The notes under the pieces: generated by a model | What the model was told of the DNA's origin: nothing | What the model saw: only the letters and a program-made list of their open reading frames with translations | The model's database searches: none | Made by a program: the position numbers and the translations under genes | Source of the DNA: Verrucomicrobiota bacterium | GTDB taxonomy: Bacteria > Verrucomicrobiota > Verrucomicrobiia > Chthoniobacterales > UBA10450 | Direction: 5' to 3' | DNA: 64,000 bases | Assembly: GCA_003219175.1 (NCBI GenBank) | Contig: QHPU01000044.1 | Span: forward strand, 95,365-159,364 | Shown here: positions 61,634 to 64,000 of the stretch, piece by piece | Numbering within the stretch: position 1 is the stretch's first letter | How the letters are laid out: each line of letters starts with the position of its first letter

Positions 61634-62785
61634 ATGGCAGCTAAAGAAACCAAGCAAACTTACAGTCCAGGCCTCGCCGGCGTGATCGCAGGAGAGACAG
61701 AAATCTGCTGGGTCGATCCGAACGCCGGCCTCGCGTATCGCGGTTATGACATTCACAAGATGGCGGAAGAGGCCAGCTTCGAAGAGGTCGCTCATCTTTT
61801 GCTTAAGGGCGAATTGCCCGATGCCGAGCAGCTGAGCAAGTTTACCCGCGAAATTGCCGCGGCTCGCTCGGTCCCGAAACAGGTGCTCGATGCGTTGCGC
61901 CTGATCCCGAAGGATGCGCATCCGATGGATATGCTTCGGACAGGCGTCTCAATGCTCGGGCCATTCGATCCGGAGCTCGACGATCATTCGCATGCCGCCA
62001 ACATTCGTAAGGCTATTCGGTTGATTGCGAAAGTTTCGACCCTAATTACGGATGGGTATCGCATTGCGCACAATGAAGATCCGCTGCCGGAGCGTGAGAA
62101 TCTGACGCTGGCCGGAAATTTCTTTTATAAGGTAAGAGGCGAGGTGCCGCAGGATTGGCAGATCCGGATGATGGACACGATTTTTGTTTTGTATGCCGAT
62201 CATGAATTTAATGCCTCGACTTTTGCGGCGCGAGTGACGGCGTCGACGCTGGCTGATATCTACGCGGCGGTGACGAGTGCATGCGGCACGCTAAAGGGCC
62301 CGTTGCATGGTGGCGCGAATGAGCAATCAATGCGGATGCTGGATGAAATCAAGACACCTGATCGTGCGGAAGCATGGCTGAAAGATAAGCTCTCGCAGAA
62401 AGCCAAGATCATGGGATTTGGCCATCGCATTTACAAAAAAGGTGATTCGCGCGTGCCGATCATGCGTGAGATCGGGCGCGATTTGGGCAAACGCACTGGC
62501 AAGGAAAATTGGATCCCGATTTGTGAGAAGCTGGAACAAACGATGGAGCACGAAAAACATCTTTGCGCCAACGTCGATCTCTACGCGGCGCCGGTATTCA
62601 CGATGCTGGGATTCGATCCCGCCCTAAACACACCGATCTTTGCCGCCGCGCGCGTCGCAGGCTGGTGCGCGCATGTAGTCGAGCAACACGATCATAATAG
62701 ATTGATCCGGCCGACCTCGCTTTACACCGGTCCGGCGATCAGGCCTTACACCGGAGTCTCGAAAAACGGTAAGACCCAGCCCTAG
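61634..62785 (+). CDS. Citrate synthase / 2-methylcitrate synthase
   Basis: The 383-residue protein has the short type-II-like citrate synthase form. It shows GLAGVIAGETEICWVDPNAG, LAYRGYDIHKM, the catalytic His in LKGPLHGGANEQSMRML, GHRIYKKGDSR with His/Arg for oxaloacetate, and Asp in the later NVDLYAAPVF region. Bacterial enzymes of this length accept acetyl-CoA, propionyl-CoA or both. Position after prpD and prpB favours 2-methylcitrate synthase (PrpC), but it may be the only citrate synthase here. An 85-bp gap precedes it. Confidence 0.88.
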   Translation: MAAKETKQTYSPGLAGVIAGETEICWVDPNAGLAYRGYDIHKMAEEASFEEVAHLLLKGELPDAEQLSKFTREIAAARSVPKQVLDALRLIPKDAHPMDMLRTGVSMLGPFDPELDDHSHAANIRKAIRLIAKVSTLITDGYRIAHNEDPLPERENLTLAGNFFYKVRGEVPQDWQIRMMDTIFVLYADHEFNASTFAARVTASTLADIYAAVTSACGTLKGPLHGGANEQSMRMLDEIKTPDRAEAWLKDKLSQKAKIMGFGHRIYKKGDSRVPIMREIGRDLGKRTGKENWIPICEKLEQTMEHEKHLCANVDLYAAPVFTMLGFDPALNTPIFAAARVAGWCAHVVEQHDHNRLIRPTSLYTGPAIRPYTGVSKNGKTQP

Positions 62786-62789
62786 TAGC

Positions 62790-62849
62790 TGTAGCGGGCG
62801 GTCTATGACCGCCGGCCCTTAGTTCCGGCGCTAATAGAGCGCCGCTATA
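62790..62849. repeat. TGTAGCGGGCGGTCTATGACCGCC element abutting a start codon
   Basis: TGTAGCGGGCGGTCTATGAC and CGCC form a hairpin; GGCGCTAATAGAGCGCC forms a second. It belongs to the 48254-48328 family and ends right at the ATG of the thioesterase gene, leaving no visible purine-rich ribosome site. Confidence 0.7.
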
Positions 62850-63317
62850 ATGATGAAAGAACAATCGCTTCAGGAAAAATACGCGCCGACAAATTCATGC
62901 TGGGGCTGCGGACCCGCCAACCGCGAAGGCTTACGCATTCGCAGTTTCCCGAAGGGAGATGAGGTGTTCGCGGAGTGGACGCCTGAAACGAAATACGAAG
63001 CATTTGCGGGGGTGCTGAACGGAGGGATTATCGGCACTCTCCTCGATTGTCACTGCAACTGGACAGCAGCCTGGCATTTGATGAACAAAGGCGGCGCCGG
63101 CCATCCCCCATGTACCGTGACGGCTGATTACGCGATCAAGCTGCTCCGACCAACGCCGACGAAAGGCCCGATTTTTTTATCGGCAAAAATAGTCGAATCA
63201 ACCGATGACCGTGCCACTGTAGATGGCACATTAACTGCCGGCGAGAAAGTGTGTGCGACCTGCCGCGGTACATTTGTAGCCGTGAAGGAAGGGCACCCTG
63301 CGTTTCACCGCTGGTAA
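62850..63317 (+). CDS. PaaI-like hotdog-fold thioesterase
   Basis: The 155-residue protein has a Cys pair at the N-terminus (NSCWGCGPANREGLRI) and a hotdog domain: FAGVLNGGIIGTLLDCHCNW with an Asp near the helix start, then TVTADYAIKLLRPTPTKG and CATCRGTFVAV. Such proteins hydrolyse acyl-CoA esters, but this CxxC-bearing subgroup (WGCG) is uncharacterised to my knowledge. It follows the citrate synthase gene by 64 bp, all of it repeat. The second Met at 62853 could be the true start. Confidence 0.75.
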   Translation: MMKEQSLQEKYAPTNSCWGCGPANREGLRIRSFPKGDEVFAEWTPETKYEAFAGVLNGGIIGTLLDCHCNWTAAWHLMNKGGAGHPPCTVTADYAIKLLRPTPTKGPIFLSAKIVESTDDRATVDGTLTAGEKVCATCRGTFVAVKEGHPAFHRW

Positions 63318-63362
63318 TTTCCTAACGAAAGAGCACCGGCCACGCGGACAAACCGCGTTCGT

Positions 63363-63830
63363 TTAGAGGTACTGCTTCGGCAGGGGCTGTTGTGTGCTTT
63401 CGTGCTGCCAATAGATCGACAACACCCACCAACGCTTTCCATCATTGAAAAGCTGGATGCTATTGATACCGCGCATGAACGGCTCGGGATCGCTGGGATC
63501 ACGGCGTGATTGGTATGTGCTCCAAACGTGCGCAATGCTCCCGAAGGATTCGACGCGGCGCGCAATCTCTTTTTCGTAAAAACCGCTTTTCTCGAACAAG
63601 GGTTCTACCCGCGCGATGTAGCCCTCGACATCCAAAATCTGTGGCGCCAGCTCGACATCATTCCTTCCAGCAACCGTTGCAGTCGGCATCAATCGTGCGC
63701 CCGGATAAAACAATGATCGCTCGCGCTCCCAATTGCGCGGCTTGCCCGCCGGTCCTGAAATCACGTCGTAGGTTGCTGCTATAATCGCGTCGATCGATTC
63801 GACATCCGCTGGATTCGCTTTCGTTGCCAT
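63363..63830 (-). CDS. NTF2/SnoaL-like fold protein
   Basis: From ATG 63830 the 155-residue product resembles the NTF2-like superfamily: a first helix ([20 protein letters not shown]), [14 protein letters not shown] [20 protein letters not shown], and a C-terminal sheet ([38 protein letters not shown]). These folds serve as small enzymes or ligand-binding domains; none is indicated. Upstream ATG 63881 would run into the tRNA gene and is rejected. Confidence 0.75.
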   Translation of the reverse strand: MATKANPADVESIDAIIAATYDVISGPAGKPRNWERERSLFYPGARLMPTATVAGRNDVELAPQILDVEGYIARVEPLFEKSGFYEKEIARRVESFGSIAHVWSTYQSRRDPSDPEPFMRGINSIQLFNDGKRWWVLSIYWQHESTQQPLPKQYL

Positions 63831-63849
63831 ATCAGTATTTATCAGGGTG

Positions 63850-63923
63850 CGCGCCCGGGGTGACTCGAACACCCGACCCACGGATTAGAAATCCGTTGCT
63901 CTATCCGGCTGAGCTACGGGCGC
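63850..63923 (-). tRNA. tRNA-Arg (anticodon TCT)
   Basis: On the minus strand the acceptor stem pairs GCGCCCG with CGGGCGC. The D-arm reads AGCTCAGCCGGATAGAGCA, the anticodon stem-loop is ACGGA-TTTCTAA-TCCGT giving anticodon TCT (reads AGA/AGG), and the T-arm contains GTTCGAGTC. There is no encoded CCA. The final 77 bases of the window beyond it show nothing recognisable. Confidence 0.93.
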
Positions 63924-64000
63924 AGTTCATAGGTAGATTTGCAGCAAAATGACGACCAAGACCAGAGTGACTCCAACTCTAGAAAGCTACGGAACAAAGA

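Noticed and set aside
63831..63881. Upstream start for the NTF2-like protein
   Set aside because: The added residues are encoded by the 3' part of the tRNA-Arg gene region.

Overview
The window is chromosomal DNA from a GC-rich Gram-negative bacterium. An OmpA-type envelope protein, GspE/GspF/GspG secretion or pilus genes, ADOP-type permeases and secreted PIG-L and amidohydrolase proteins, plus an unusually heavy load of short palindromic and short-period intergenic repeats, suggest a soil member of the Verrucomicrobiota, perhaps near Chthoniobacterales. This placement is inference from gene families and repeat style, not from a marker tree. I see no prophage, insertion sequence transposase, CRISPR array or rRNA operon. 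One tRNA (Arg, anticodon TCT) lies near the right end.

Layout. 0.1-3.3 kb: small membrane protein, class I amidotransferase, HAD phosphatase and two tandem exported carboxypeptidase-regulatory-like paralogues. 3.4-10.3 kb: biosynthesis genes (queE, trpA, dapF, dapA, dapB, folK, panB) and an OmpA-domain protein. 10.5-16.3 kb: minus-strand pilus/type II secretion group with a pseudopilin, GspF and two GspE ATPases. 16.5-25.7 kb: minus-strand central-carbon group with a succinyl-CoA-synthetase-beta-like subunit, an exported TPR protein, a fused CoA-ligase-alpha/citryl-CoA-lyase protein (ATP-citrate-lyase architecture), an HD-domain protein, a LYS4-like (homo)aconitase and an isocitrate/isopropylmalate-type dehydrogenase. 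26.0-32.2 kb: tightly coupled operon of secreted PIG-L deacetylase, small membrane protein, SSS symporter, a compact BshC-like protein and BshA, pointing to bacillithiol-type thiol chemistry. 32.3-40.9 kb: two DUF2911 proteins, an ADOP permease, an alpha/beta hydrolase lacking its nucleophile, an amidohydrolase, and an ECF sigma factor with a membrane-bound partner. 41.2-48 kb: two decayed transporters (SulP and MATE) around glutaryl-CoA dehydrogenase, a thiolase, a small Cys-rich protein and a VOC protein. 48.4-50 kb: dinB and a cupin. 50.2-63.3 kb: acyl-CoA and propionate metabolism, with an SDR reductase, a split IcmF-like B12 mutase system, acyl-CoA dehydrogenase, MFS transporter, CHY zinc finger, fused SCOT-type CoA-transferase, PrpD, PrpB, (methyl)citrate synthase and a thioesterase.

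How it works together. The right third is a coherent set for oxidising branched or odd-chain acyl-CoAs and ketone bodies: B12 mutase, acyl-CoA dehydrogenase, reductase, thiolase, CoA transferase and a 2-methylcitrate route. The 16.5-25.7 kb group would join ATP-dependent citrate cleavage (or its reversal) with citrate-isocitrate-2-oxoglutarate interconversion. Lysine appears to be made by the DAP route (dapA, dapB and dapF are present), so the LYS4-like protein is probably not for alpha-aminoadipate lysine synthesis.

Non-coding structure. Almost every gap carries one of several repeat classes: nested hairpins with terminal inverted repeats such as CTGTAGC/GCTACAG; about 110-150 bp elements built on GTAGCGCGCGTCTCGCG; arrays of 7-, 8- or 9-bp units facing an inverted partner array; and GTCATCCCGAGCGC..GGGATGAC elements. 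Some have entered coding sequence in frame, most clearly in the B12 mutase. Two fragments of the same class III nucleotidyl cyclase family are also visible.
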